Part shown: positions 15,701 through 24,797 of the stretch, piece after piece
Layout: every line of letters starts with the position of its first letter
Position numbering within the stretch: the stretch's first letter is position 1
Assembly: GCA_905479075.1 (NCBI GenBank)
Contig: CAJQLA010000006.1
Coordinates: 62,001-126,000, forward strand
Direction: 5' to 3'
Source: an uncultured Gammaproteobacteria bacterium
Lineage (GTDB): Bacteria; Pseudomonadota; Gammaproteobacteria; Nitrosococcales; Methylophagaceae
Length of the DNA: 64,000 nucleotides
Translations under genes and position numbers: made by a program
The notes under the pieces: generated by a model
The model's database searches: none
Told to the model about the DNA's origin: nothing
The model's input: only the letters and a program-made list of their open reading frames with translations

Positions 15701-17351
15701 TCTCAATTTGTTGGTTATCTGAAGGAGCAGGGTCGCTATAACCGCTATTTACTTCATCCCTAGTATGCGATTTAAATGAACGAATGAAGTCACCAAACGT
15801 CCCTGTAGCAAGACTAGGAAAAACAATGATAGCGGGCAAGCCGGGCTTATATTTGAGGCGTATTTGCTCTTTGCTCAAATTGATAAACGCTAATGTGACT
15901 TTCGCTGTTCGCTCTTCACTGGCTCTCCAGCTGTACCGGCTTTCTCTCTCATGTAAAAAGCCTTCTGTACGATCAACGGCGATGACTTTACCAACTACAA
16001 GGCTGTCGAGAGATGGGAAATAAATACGAGCGCGTTGATAGAGCTCTACGCCAATAACTTCATCTTGAGTGAGATAAACATCCACTAGGCGTTGTTCATC
16101 TCGCTCAAATAAGGCGATAGTTTCTCCACGCTTGGTACTGCTGCCATTCGATTTGACTACTTGTATGATTCGGCCTTGACTCGAGGCGTGCACAGTTAAG
16201 CTTTCTCTCCGCTGGTATAAAGCAAGTAATTCCTGAGTGGTATGCGTGACTTCCTGCTTTAATCGATTAACCTCAGCTTTGAGTTCTTTTACTTGTCCTT
16301 CAAAACGTTCACCAGTGAAATAACGACCATTACGAACGCCTCTCAGGGCATCTTGCTGTTTGCCTAAAGCGACTTTTGCAAGCTTTAACTCACCAGAGAG
16401 TGATGTTTGCAGGCGTATGGCTTCATCAAGCTGTTTTTTGGAGACCGCGCCAGAATCAACGAGTTGATAATGTCGGCTCACATCTTTCTGTGCCAGACGT
16501 GCTTGCGCGGTGAGTGATTCAACTAAGATCCGTGCCTGTTGAATACTCTTTTCAACGAAACTGTGGTAATCGATAAGTTTTTCTTGTTCGAGGGCCAGTT
16601 CTTCACGGCGAGCTTCTAATAACGACCTGTCACGTTCAATACTAATTTGTGCTAAAGCAATTTGTTCCTCAATTTTGGCATCTTGAATTTGTATAAGAGC
16701 CGTACCTTGGGGTACAAGGGTATCTATGGTGACAGCCACTTTCTGGATACGGCCATCGGTGGTTGAAAAAATGCGTTCGATAGGTGCTGAAACAACACCA
16801 GACTCTACTTCCAAACTGAAAAAGTTGGCATATAAAGTAAAGGTGATGTAAACGAATAAGCCTAAACCAGCTGAAAAATAAAGCCCGCTCATTAGAATAG
16901 TTTTAGTTTTCCAGCGTGTTAGAGGCACTTCACCCTCAGGGCTCGGATCAGGAGCAGTTGAGACAGGTGTCACAGGAGAATCGATACGCAAAATGGTATC
17001 TGCAACAGGTGTCATTGAACCTCGAACAAGCTCTTCTATAAAGTGTGAAAGTAACTCTAATTGGCGTTCTGATAAATCAGAAAACTGAGCAGCTAGTTGC
17101 TCTGATTCCGAGTAAACAAAAACAATTTTAGCGGTGCCTTGGAAAGTAATGTCAAAGCCTTGGAACGGCAATTTAAAATGGTATTCAATTGTTTTACCTG
17201 GTGTTAGATCTGTACGTTGCCAATTTTCGAGACGAAACCCACCGAGACTCCAATCAACGGCTTCATAAGTGATGTCATCGACACGAATACCTAAAGGTGC
17301 TTGTACTCGATGGTGTCTTCTTTGACAGGGTTTCTCTCTTGTTATTTTCAT
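15678..17351 (-). CDS. alg44: Alg44-like c-di-GMP receptor / membrane-fusion co-polymerase
   Basis: 557 residues from ATG 17351. The frame extends to 17387, but the mapped sigma54 promoter would leave only about 14 bases there, against about 50 for 17351. The N-terminal PilZ domain has the c-di-GMP motifs RRHHR (RxxxR) and DWSLGG (D/NxSxxG). It is followed by one transmembrane helix (ILMSGLYFSAGLGLFVYI) and a periplasmic HlyD-like part with a long coiled coil and beta-barrel. In Pseudomonas, Alg44 binding of c-di-GMP switches on Alg8. It heads the leftward operon alg44-alg8-RTX. Confidence 0.83.
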   Translation of the reverse strand: MKITREKPCQRRHHRVQAPLGIRVDDITYEAVDWSLGGFRLENWQRTDLTPGKTIEYHFKLPFQGFDITFQGTAKIVFVYSESEQLAAQFSDLSERQLELLSHFIEELVRGSMTPVADTILRIDSPVTPVSTAPDPSPEGEVPLTRWKTKTILMSGLYFSAGLGLFVYITFTLYANFFSLEVESGVVSAPIERIFSTTDGRIQKVAVTIDTLVPQGTALIQIQDAKIEEQIALAQISIERDRSLLEARREELALEQEKLIDYHSFVEKSIQQARILVESLTAQARLAQKDVSRHYQLVDSGAVSKKQLDEAIRLQTSLSGELKLAKVALGKQQDALRGVRNGRYFTGERFEGQVKELKAEVNRLKQEVTHTTQELLALYQRRESLTVHASSQGRIIQVVKSNGSSTKRGETIALFERDEQRLVDVYLTQDEVIGVELYQRARIYFPSLDSLVVGKVIAVDRTEGFLHERESRYSWRASEERTAKVTLAFINLSKEQIRLKYKPGLPAIIVFPSLATGTFGDFIRSFKSHTRDEVNSGYSDPAPSDNQQIENDSGFSI

Positions 17352-17411
17352 TGTTCTGTCTCTACAGAAAAAATTATAGGGTTGCATACATATCTTTTAG
17401 ATCTTTGTTAA

Positions 17412-17427
17412 CGCAATCAGCATGCCA
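17412..17427 (-). promoter_or_regulatory. Sigma54 (-24/-12) promoter for alg44-alg8-RTX
   Basis: On the minus strand TGGCAT-N5-TTGCG runs from 17427 to 17412, with the invariant GG and GC exactly ten bases apart. Transcription would start near 17401, 50 bases before the alg44 ATG. It matches the consensus TGGCAC-N5-TTGCW at all key positions and mirrors the promoter of the divergent operon. Confidence 0.75.
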
Positions 17428-17512
17428 GCAGCAGCTAAGTTTCCCTCTAAAGCTTGATACACGGTCGTTTAGCAATATTTATAAGGCCAACAAGGCATCT
17501 GTTTTTCAACGC

Positions 17513-17553
17513 TTTTCGCAAAACCGTTTGCATTTTGCAAAACAATTTGCGAA
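17513..17553. promoter_or_regulatory. Putative shared enhancer (UAS) between divergent sigma54 promoters
   Basis: A cluster of TTTGC/GCAAA half-sites: outer arms TTCGCAAA (17515-17522) and TTTGCGAA (17546-17553) are exact reverse complements. Between them lie CGTTTGC (17525-17531 region) and the ten-base palindrome TTTTGCAAAA (17533-17542). The centre (about 17534) is 107 bases from one -24 element and 106 from the other, a normal enhancer distance for NtrC-type activators. Confidence 0.6.
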
Positions 17554-17639
17554 TTCATGGAGAGTTTGAGTGCTAGTTTTATGCGAGGTGTTCGTTTAAG
17601 TTATTGAATTATATTGACAATATGGGAGTTTCCCAGTTA

Positions 17640-17655
17640 TGGCATGGCCGTTGCG
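17640..17655 (+). promoter_or_regulatory. Sigma54 (-24/-12) promoter for algD-algA-algC
   Basis: TGGCAT (17640-17645), five bases, TTGCG (17651-17655); GG and GC are separated by exactly ten bases. The predicted start is near 17666, giving a 54-base leader to the algD ATG at 17720. Its -24 and -12 blocks are identical to those of the opposite promoter. Confidence 0.78.
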
Positions 17656-17719
17656 ATAAAAGCTACAGAGTGTGCAAGCATTCACAAATTATTTTGCAAA
17701 TGTCATAGAGGACAGAGAA

Positions 17720-19156
17720 ATGTTTAATAAAAACAGATTAAATCCAGAGGATACTTTTATTGAGTCTGAACCTAGAGCTAATGTCGAAAAATTAACATTA
17801 CCTATGCTTGTTAAAGGAAGGGATTCAAAGAGCATACAAGATGCTAAAACGGACGAAAAACCTAGCCTAAGTATTCTTGGTTTAGGCTATGTTGGTGCCG
17901 TATCTACAGCCTGCTTTTCAGATAGAGGTCATGATGTTATTGGTGTCGATCCTGATGAGGAAAAAGTAGCAACATTAAATTTAGGTGAATCGCCCATCGT
18001 AGAAGAGGGTTTAGGTGACCTGCTATTAAAAGGTGTTAAAAAAGGCAACCTAAAAGCAATTTCTGACACAGTTGTAGCTGTAAAACAAACAGATGTGACT
18101 TTTGTGAGCGTTGGAACACCAACAGATGCTGATGGTGTTTGCCAGTTAGGTTATTTAAAAACGGCTTCTGAGCAAATTGGTGAGGCTTTGCGGTCTAAAG
18201 ACGGATATCACTTAATTGTTTATCGCAGTACGGTCCCACCAAAAACTACCCGTGACATCATGATACCGATTCTTGAAAAATTGTCTGGTAAACAAAGTGG
18301 TAAAGACTTTGGTGTGTGTTTCAACCCAGAGTTTTTACGTGAAAGTACTGCAATAAAAGATTTTTATTCGCCACCTAAAACAGTGATTGGTGCCATTGAT
18401 GAACGCAGTGGTGCCTATGCAGCAAAACTTTATGAAGGCATTGAAGGTGAGTTAATTCAAACCAGTATCGAAGCCGCTGAATTTGTGAAATATATCGACA
18501 ATACTTGGCATGCACTAAAGGTTGCCTTTGGTAATGAGGTAGGCCGTTTATGTCAGTCTACCGGGGTTGATGGCCATGATGTCATGGATATATTTGTTAA
18601 AGATACCAAACTGAATCTATCGCCTTATTATTTAAAACCAGGTTTTGCATTTGGTGGTTCTTGTCTTCCAAAGGATACCCGTGGGATTACCCATATGGCA
18701 GAGCAACAAGGTATCGATATTCCATTAATTAACAATATTATTGCGAGTAATGATCAGCATATTGCACATGCTTTAAAACTGGTTAAAAAAGCCAATGTAA
18801 ATCGAGTAGGCATCGTTGGTATGACCTTTAAACCTGGTACGGATGATCTGCGTGAAAGTCCTTCGGTCGAGTTAATGCAACGTTTGCATGAATGTGGTCA
18901 TGAGCTGACTTATTACGATCCAAACGTTAATCCAGAACGCATGCTGCGAGCTGGGCTGAGTATGGACTTAAGCCACAGCGGTTGCCTTGACATTTTTTTG
19001 TTAATACGCAAAACAGACTTATTGATTGTTACTCATAAAAGTGCTGATGCTCGGAGAATCGCCAGGTTTGCTAAACAACATATCCCAGTGATCGATTTGG
19101 TGGGTTTAGATGATGACCTCAAAGGAACAGACAATTATCAAGGTATTTGCTGGTAG
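17720..19156 (+). CDS. algD: GDP-mannose 6-dehydrogenase
   Basis: 478 residues from ATG 17720, with AGAGGA seven bases upstream; an earlier in-frame GTG (17672) would lie about six bases from the predicted transcript start. The NAD-binding motif LGLGYVGAVSTACFSDRGHD and SPIVEEGLGDLL match AlgD. VGTPTDADG follows, and the catalytic Cys is in GGSCLPKDTRG. It oxidises GDP-mannose to GDP-mannuronate, the committed step of alginate synthesis. The oddity is an extra leader of about 48 residues, polar and with no signal peptide, before a Rossmann fold that normally begins at residue 1-3. First gene of algD-algA-algC. Confidence 0.88.
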   Translation: MFNKNRLNPEDTFIESEPRANVEKLTLPMLVKGRDSKSIQDAKTDEKPSLSILGLGYVGAVSTACFSDRGHDVIGVDPDEEKVATLNLGESPIVEEGLGDLLLKGVKKGNLKAISDTVVAVKQTDVTFVSVGTPTDADGVCQLGYLKTASEQIGEALRSKDGYHLIVYRSTVPPKTTRDIMIPILEKLSGKQSGKDFGVCFNPEFLRESTAIKDFYSPPKTVIGAIDERSGAYAAKLYEGIEGELIQTSIEAAEFVKYIDNTWHALKVAFGNEVGRLCQSTGVDGHDVMDIFVKDTKLNLSPYYLKPGFAFGGSCLPKDTRGITHMAEQQGIDIPLINNIIASNDQHIAHALKLVKKANVNRVGIVGMTFKPGTDDLRESPSVELMQRLHECGHELTYYDPNVNPERMLRAGLSMDLSHSGCLDIFLLIRKTDLLIVTHKSADARRIARFAKQHIPVIDLVGLDDDLKGTDNYQGICW

Positions 19157-19214
19157 AAAAGCCAAGCAATTTTATTTGGTGATTTTAAGTGAAGGATTAA
19201 TGGAGGATAGGACA

Positions 19215-20633
19215 ATGATTAATACAGTGATTAATGTAGTTCTCTCGGGTGGTAGTGGGACACGTTTATGGCCAATGTCTAGGAAACACCATCCTAAGCA
19301 GTTGCTGAAATTGAATGGTGACGACTCTATGCTACAACAGACGATAAGGCGAGCATGCCAGGGTAACGGCCCTATAGTCATCTGTAATGAGGAGCAGCGC
19401 TTTATGATCCATCGTCAACTACAAGAAATTAATTGTAATGGATCGATGATTTTAGAGCCCGTTGCGAGGAATACAGCACCCGCTATTGCGATAGCAGCTA
19501 TGCAAGCGCTTAAACAAGCCGATGATCCCGTGTTGGTGATTTTACCTGCAGATCATCAAATTGATGATGAGCTAGCATTGCAAAAGGCCCATGAGCTGGC
19601 TATTCAGCATGCGTTAAAAGGTAAGCTAGTGACGTTTGGAATCCAGCCTAAAGCTGCTGAAACAGGCTTTGGCTATATTCGTGTAGATGAGGCTGTGGAT
19701 GATAATGGGGCGGCGGTTATGGAGTTTACAGAAAAGCCTGATCTGGAAACGGCTCAAGAATTCTTACAGCAAGGTGATTATTTTTGGAATACCGGCATGT
19801 TTGTGTTCAAGGCTAGTGTCTATTTGGCTGAATTGGCTAAGCAAAACCCTGAGATGTTGGCTTGCTGTGAGCAGGCGTTTAAACAAGGCATAGAAGAAGG
19901 GCGCGCACTGCTTTTAGATAAGGCTGCTTTTGGACAATGTCCTGATGATTCTATTGATTATGCGGTTATGGAACATGCCAAAAATGTATGGCTGGTGCCA
20001 CTGCGTTCAGAGTGGAATGATCTGGGAAATTGGTCTGCATTATGGGACATAGCAGACAAGGATGAGCACAACAATGTTGAAAGGGGTGATGTGTTATCTG
20101 AGGATTGTTCAGGCAGTTTATTTTACAGTGACGATAGGTTGATAGCGGCGATTGGTCTAGATGATTTGGTTGTCGTAGATACCAAAGACGCGGTGTTAAT
20201 CGCGCCTAAACATCGGGTGCAGGAAGTTAAAAAGCTGGTATCTAAATTAGAGCAGCAGGGACGAACGGAACATGTCAATCATCGTGAGGTGGTAAGGCCA
20301 TGGGGCAGTTATGACTCAATTGACCAAGGGCCACGTTATCAGGTTAAACACATTGAAGTTAGCCCAGGAGAATCCCTATCGCTACAAATGCATCATCATC
20401 GAGCAGAGCATTGGATAGTGGTCAGTGGCACAGCATTAGTACAAAGAAATGATGAAGAAATGTTGGTGTCAGAAAATGAGTCTGTTTATATCTCTATTGG
20501 TGAAAAGCATCGCTTATCTAATCCAGGGAAATTACCTTTACAGTTAATCGAAGTACAAAGTGGCTGTTATTTGGGCGAGGATGACATTGTTCGGTATAGC
20601 GATATTTATGATCGTGTGGAAAATGAGAATTAG
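19215..20633 (+). CDS. algA: Mannose-1-phosphate guanylyltransferase / mannose-6-phosphate isomerase
   Basis: 472 residues from ATG 19215, with GGAGG eight bases upstream; longer in-frame starts overlap algD. The N-terminal nucleotidyltransferase has VVLSGGSGTRLWPMSRKHHP (pyrophosphorylase signature) and FTEKPD. The C-terminal cupin isomerase domain has RPWGSYDSID and HHHRAEHWIVVSGTA, supplying metal ligands. The bifunctional enzyme makes mannose-6-P from fructose-6-P and GDP-mannose from mannose-1-P, so with algC and algD it completes GDP-mannuronate supply. It could also feed other mannose polymers. Confidence 0.93.
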   Translation: MINTVINVVLSGGSGTRLWPMSRKHHPKQLLKLNGDDSMLQQTIRRACQGNGPIVICNEEQRFMIHRQLQEINCNGSMILEPVARNTAPAIAIAAMQALKQADDPVLVILPADHQIDDELALQKAHELAIQHALKGKLVTFGIQPKAAETGFGYIRVDEAVDDNGAAVMEFTEKPDLETAQEFLQQGDYFWNTGMFVFKASVYLAELAKQNPEMLACCEQAFKQGIEEGRALLLDKAAFGQCPDDSIDYAVMEHAKNVWLVPLRSEWNDLGNWSALWDIADKDEHNNVERGDVLSEDCSGSLFYSDDRLIAAIGLDDLVVVDTKDAVLIAPKHRVQEVKKLVSKLEQQGRTEHVNHREVVRPWGSYDSIDQGPRYQVKHIEVSPGESLSLQMHHHRAEHWIVVSGTALVQRNDEEMLVSENESVYISIGEKHRLSNPGKLPLQLIEVQSGCYLGEDDIVRYSDIYDRVENEN

Positions 20634-20684
20634 GGTTTAGTGGACGTGAATCTTCATTAATTATCGACGATCAGGGAGAGAGTG

Positions 20685-22040
20685 ATGAAATTAACATGTT
20701 TTAAAGCTTACGATATCCGTGGCAAATTGGGTAATGAACTGGATGAAGGGATTGCTTATAGAATAGGTCGGGCTTACGCTCAGTTTCTAAAGCCCAAAAA
20801 TGTGGTGGTTGGAGGCGATATACGTCTTAGTAGTGAATCGCTGAAGTTAAGTTTGTCAGATGGCTTAAGAGACGAGGGGGTCGACGTATTTGATATAGGT
20901 ATGTGTGGTACGGAAGAGATCTATTTTGCGACCAGCCACTTGTCTATGGGAGGTGGGATCGTGGTTACTGCGAGTCATAATCCAATTGATTACAATGGCA
21001 TGAAGCTCGTTCGCGAAGACTCTCGTCCGATCAGTGGTGATACTGGACTCGATGAGATTAAGAGACTAGCCGAAAAAAATGGCTTTACTTCGGCTAAAGG
21101 TACTAAGCGAGGTAGTTATCAAAAAATTAGCATTTTAGATGATTATGTTCAGCATTTATTGACCTACATTGACATGGTAAATTTGAAACCACTTAAGTTG
21201 GTTGTAAATGCTGGTAATGGTGCAGCTGGACATGTGATTGATGCGCTTGAAGGTTTTTTACCTTTTGAGTTTATTAAGATTAATCACGATGCTGACGGTC
21301 GATTCCCCAATGGGATCCCGAACCCACTATTGACTGAAAACAGATCGCAAACGCAAAAAGCGGTTATTCAGCATGGAGCAGACTTTGGCATTGCCTGGGA
21401 TGGAGACTTTGATCGCTGTTTTATTTTTGATGAAAACGGTGCATTTATAGAGGGCTATTACATTGTCGGCCTATTAGCCCAGGCGTATTTACAAAAAAAT
21501 CGAGGGGAGCGAATCGTTCATGATCCACGTTTGACTTGGAACACCATTGATATTGTCAATAATGCTGGCGGGCAGGCCATTTTAAGTAAAACAGGCCATG
21601 CCTTTATTAAGGAGCGTATGCGACAAGAAAATGCCATTTATGGTGGTGAAATGAGTGCACATCATTATTTTAGAGACTTTTTTTACTGTGATAGCGGAAT
21701 GATACCCTGGTTATTGATTAGTGAACTGGTGAGTTTGGCTGAACAGCCACTATCAGCTATGTTGGATATGATGGTCTATGACTTTCCTTCATCAGGAGAA
21801 ATTAATTGCCAGCTCGATAATAAAAAGCAAGCTATCCAGTGTGTGCTTGAGCATTATACGGCTGAGGCAAAAAAACTAGACTATACGGACGGTATCAGTG
21901 TCGAATTTGAGGAGTGGCGTTTTAACTTGCGGGAGTCAAACACAGAGCCTCTTGTGCGTTTAAATGTTGAAAGTAAAAGAAATGCTGAGATCGTTAATAA
22001 TAAGACAAGTGAAATTTTGGCACTACTTGACAGCAGATAA
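20685..22040 (+). CDS. algC: Phosphomannomutase / phosphoglucomutase
   Basis: 451 residues from ATG 20685 (GGGAGAGAG upstream). It shows the four phosphohexomutase loops: active-site phosphoserine TASHNP, metal-binding DGDFDRC, sugar-binding [10 protein letters not shown] and phosphate-binding [12 protein letters not shown]. It converts mannose-6-P to mannose-1-P for AlgA; many such enzymes also act on glucose phosphates. Third gene of the algD operon, 51 bases after algA. Confidence 0.92.
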   Translation: MKLTCFKAYDIRGKLGNELDEGIAYRIGRAYAQFLKPKNVVVGGDIRLSSESLKLSLSDGLRDEGVDVFDIGMCGTEEIYFATSHLSMGGGIVVTASHNPIDYNGMKLVREDSRPISGDTGLDEIKRLAEKNGFTSAKGTKRGSYQKISILDDYVQHLLTYIDMVNLKPLKLVVNAGNGAAGHVIDALEGFLPFEFIKINHDADGRFPNGIPNPLLTENRSQTQKAVIQHGADFGIAWDGDFDRCFIFDENGAFIEGYYIVGLLAQAYLQKNRGERIVHDPRLTWNTIDIVNNAGGQAILSKTGHAFIKERMRQENAIYGGEMSAHHYFRDFFYCDSGMIPWLLISELVSLAEQPLSAMLDMMVYDFPSSGEINCQLDNKKQAIQCVLEHYTAEAKKLDYTDGISVEFEEWRFNLRESNTEPLVRLNVESKRNAEIVNNKTSEILALLDSR

Positions 22041-22050
22041 GAACTAAACC

Positions 22051-22800
22051 TTATAGTTTAGAAAGCTCTGTAAGGTTAATGCTGTTGATATTTAAGTCGT
22101 TAACGCTGTTTTTATCCTGTTGGGTGCTATAACCCCAATCGGCAAAATAAAGTTCTACTTTGGATAGCTGTTGATCATTGATTACATTGATTAAGGTTGG
22201 CAGACGGTCTTCAACAAAAATGATGGCATTTTCTGGGTATCGTTGTTGCAGATCAGCCAACACTTGCTGTTTACTTAGGTTGCGATCCAGTCCAAATACG
22301 CGCTCGGGGTCTAGTACAATGTTATTAGCGTTTAGGATTTGATGCACAAAGCGTTCTTGTTTTGTGGTGATGATGTAGCACTTGCTTGGTTCTATACTTT
22401 TTAGGGTCTTGTTCACATCCTCGAAAAGCGGGTTCATTGCTAACCAATGTTGAAGATCATCTTTTATCCAGTTGTCACGGACTTCGCCGAAGAGTTGTTT
22501 TAAATAAGCTGGATCAAGTTGGTCTCGCCTTACAATACTGTCCATTTTATGGCTAAAATCAGTCAACAAACTTTCAGGTGATACACCCTCAAAAAGAAGG
22601 CGTACGATTAAAATAGCTTCAAAACCTGTTTCTAGAGCAGGCCTGACGAGTTTGAATTGATCGACGATGTCGTCGCTAATGTCTGCCGGCATTTTCGGCC
22701 AAAGCAGGCGGGCAGCTTTCCAGCCTGTAATACTTGTTTCAATGGCGCTATCACAAATAACGCCATCGAAATCAAGTGCATAAACTTTTTCTGTTTGCAT
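22051..22800 (-). CDS. HAD-superfamily hydrolase
   Basis: 249 residues. Motif I is YALDFDGVICDSA, with the nucleophile and acid Asp. Motif II is IITTKQERF, and motif IV is IIFVEDRLPTL. The cap insertion between I and II is about 110 residues, mainly helical, as in phosphoglycolate-phosphatase-like C1-cap enzymes. The substrate is not readable. It lies end-to-end with algC (ten bases between the stops) and downstream of a DUF3012 lipoprotein gene, with only seven bases between them. Confidence 0.75.
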   Translation of the reverse strand: MQTEKVYALDFDGVICDSAIETSITGWKAARLLWPKMPADISDDIVDQFKLVRPALETGFEAILIVRLLFEGVSPESLLTDFSHKMDSIVRRDQLDPAYLKQLFGEVRDNWIKDDLQHWLAMNPLFEDVNKTLKSIEPSKCYIITTKQERFVHQILNANNIVLDPERVFGLDRNLSKQQVLADLQQRYPENAIIFVEDRLPTLINVINDQQLSKVELYFADWGYSTQQDKNSVNDLNINSINLTELSKL

Positions 22801-22807
22801 TGCGTGC

Positions 22808-22978
22808 TTAGTTTAGTAAACAGTGCTTGGCAAAGTCTCCGGCTTCATTGGCTGACCATTCGCCTTTTGGTTTTTCTTGCATTGCGCTACACCAGGCATC
22901 ACTTCCCACTTCAGGGGAGCAGGCTGATAGCAACGCAATTGTAAAGGCAGCGATTAAGGTTTTATTGAGAAACTGCAT
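22808..22978 (-). CDS. DUF3012-family small lipoprotein
   Basis: 56 residues read from ATG 22978 to TAA 22808. A signal peptide (MQFLNKTLIAAFTIALL) ends in the lipobox LSAC with the lipidated Cys20. The mature peptide contains SPEVGSDAWCSAMQEKPKGE and NEAGDFAKHC, the W-C...KPKG.W..NEA.DFAKHC pattern of DUF3012. Function unknown; probably attached to the outer membrane. It is easily missed because of its size. It is immediately followed by the HAD gene in the same direction. Confidence 0.8.
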   Translation of the reverse strand: MQFLNKTLIAAFTIALLSACSPEVGSDAWCSAMQEKPKGEWSANEAGDFAKHCLLN

Positions 22979-23001
22979 TTTTATTCCTTATTTTTAGTTG
23001 A

Positions 23002-23466
23002 CTATTGAGAAACGCGGGTTTGGCCATTAACTGTCATTAGCCGGACTCGGTCACCGACATAAAAAGGTTTGGCTGGATCGTGACCTTGAACGACAGAGAT
23101 TATTTTATTGCTTTCGCCTAATCGTATGACAAGTTCAACACCTTGCGATTTAGTGATGCCCTCTTCAGCAGCAGCACCTGCTAAACCACCTGCAACGGCA
23201 CCAATTACGGTAGCAACTGCGGCACCTTTGCCGTCACCAATGCTACTACCTGCAATACCGCCGATAGCTGCACCAGTGGCTGTACCTATAGGTGTTTTAG
23301 TGCCCTCTATCACGACAAGTCTTACATCTTCGACGGTACCATATTGCACTGATTGCACTTGTCTTGCATCCTGGCGAGAGTATGTGTCACCTTGTAAATT
23401 GCTTGCACAGCCAGTAACGGTTAAAGATGCGGTGAGTATTACTATTTTCGCTATATTAGATTTCAT
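23002..23466 (-). CDS. Glycine-zipper outer-membrane lipoprotein (SlyB/Pcp-like)
   Basis: 154 residues from ATG 23466, preceded by GAGGGAAG; the longer frame to 23508 adds a non-signal stretch. The lipobox is SLTVTGC. A glycine-zipper two-helix segment follows (GTATGAAIGGIAGSSIGDG and GAVAGGLAGAAAEEG). The C-terminal beta part ends DRVRLMTVNGQTRV. SlyB-type proteins stabilise the outer membrane under stress. It is monocistronic, between the DUF3012 gene and the pyrimidine genes. Confidence 0.82.
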   Translation of the reverse strand: MKSNIAKIVILTASLTVTGCASNLQGDTYSRQDARQVQSVQYGTVEDVRLVVIEGTKTPIGTATGAAIGGIAGSSIGDGKGAAVATVIGAVAGGLAGAAAEEGITKSQGVELVIRLGESNKIISVVQGHDPAKPFYVGDRVRLMTVNGQTRVSQ

Positions 23467-23519
23467 TTGTCTTCCCTCTTTTTGCGCTATCTGTAAATAC
23501 GACCGCAAGATGTTAGGTT

Positions 23520-24797
23520 TTATCCTTTTTGATAGACAATATTACCTTTATATACCGTATAAACAACTTCGTTATTAAAAGACCAGCCGTTGAAAGGGCT
23601 ATTCTTGCCTGCACTGATAAAGTCATTTGGTTGGCAATGGTTTTCTGCATTTGGATTAAATATACATAAATCAGCATTACCACCGAGACTTAAGTGGCCA
23701 GCATCAATGCCTAAAACTTGTGCTGGTTTTTGGCTCAGATTACTGATGGCTTGTTCTAGCGATAGTTCATCGTCATCAACTAGTTTTAGTGTCAGAGCGA
23801 GCAATGTTTCCAAGCCAGAAATACCTTGGCATGTTTCTGCGAAAGGCCCGAGTTTTTCGTCATTACTTAACGGCAAGTGATGTGAGCTAATGACAGATAT
23901 CACGCCTTCACGAACGCCTTGTTGGAGTTGCTCTCGGTCGCGTGTACTTCTAAGGGGCGGAATGACATGGCTGAGGCTGTCATAATTGCCAATATCATGT
24001 TCGCTAAGGTGTAGGTGGTGAGCGCTAACATCTGCTGTGATGGCTAAGCCTCTTTCTTGGGCTTCTTTAATTAACTTAACTGATTTACCACAGCTTATAT
24101 TATGGAAGTGAGCATTTACACCAACATGTTCTATTAATAATAAGTAACGTGAAATTGCAATCGTTTCGGCCGCTTCTGGAATGCCTCCTAAGCCCAACCT
24201 AGAGCTGACCATGCCTTCATGGATGCAACCTTGAGATTGTAACCAAGGATCGGCTGCATTGATGAATAATGTAAAATCAAGTGTTGCGGCATATTCCATT
24301 GCTCGGCGCAGAACCAGTGTGTTATCTATCTGCTGTAAGCCATTACTGATACCAAGGCACCCGGCTTGTTTAAGCGACAGCATTTCACTTAATAATTCGC
24401 CTTTTAAGCCTTGTGTTAAAGCGCCAATAGTATAAATTTTAGTTCGTTGACAATGTTTTGCTCGATCTTGGATTAACTCAACAACGGCTGGGATATCAAT
24501 GACAGGATCTGTATCGGGCGGTATACATAGTGTGGTTATGCCACCTTTTGCTGCGGCTTTGGTTTCGCTTGTAATATTGTCGGTATGCTGATGGCTAGGT
24601 TCACCAAGTCGGGCTGAGATATCAATAAGCCCTGGGCACACGATTAATCCGTTGGCATCAATTATTTTATCTGCATTAAAGCCATCAGGCTGTGTATGAA
24701 AGGCGATGATACGGCCTTGATCAATATAAATATCTTGCTGTTTATCAATATGATTGGCTGGATCAATAACGCGTCCATTGGCGATATGTAGCTTCAT
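23520..24797 (-). CDS. pyrX: Dihydroorotase-like protein, catalytically inactive (PyrC'/PyrX)
   Basis: 425 residues with the amidohydrolase barrel, but the metal site is lost. The DxHxHxR signature reads [12 protein letters not shown], so both His are replaced, and the later catalytic Asp region reads ISSHHLPL. This is the pattern of the non-catalytic partner of class A aspartate transcarbamoylases in Pseudomonas, where it is needed for assembly with PyrB. It overlaps the end of pyrB by four bases. A separate active dihydroorotase must exist elsewhere. Confidence 0.88.
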   Translation of the reverse strand: MKLHIANGRVIDPANHIDKQQDIYIDQGRIIAFHTQPDGFNADKIIDANGLIVCPGLIDISARLGEPSHQHTDNITSETKAAAKGGITTLCIPPDTDPVIDIPAVVELIQDRAKHCQRTKIYTIGALTQGLKGELLSEMLSLKQAGCLGISNGLQQIDNTLVLRRAMEYAATLDFTLFINAADPWLQSQGCIHEGMVSSRLGLGGIPEAAETIAISRYLLLIEHVGVNAHFHNISCGKSVKLIKEAQERGLAITADVSAHHLHLSEHDIGNYDSLSHVIPPLRSTRDREQLQQGVREGVISVISSHHLPLSNDEKLGPFAETCQGISGLETLLALTLKLVDDDELSLEQAISNLSQKPAQVLGIDAGHLSLGGNADLCIFNPNAENHCQPNDFISAGKNSPFNGWSFNNEVVYTVYKGNIVYQKG

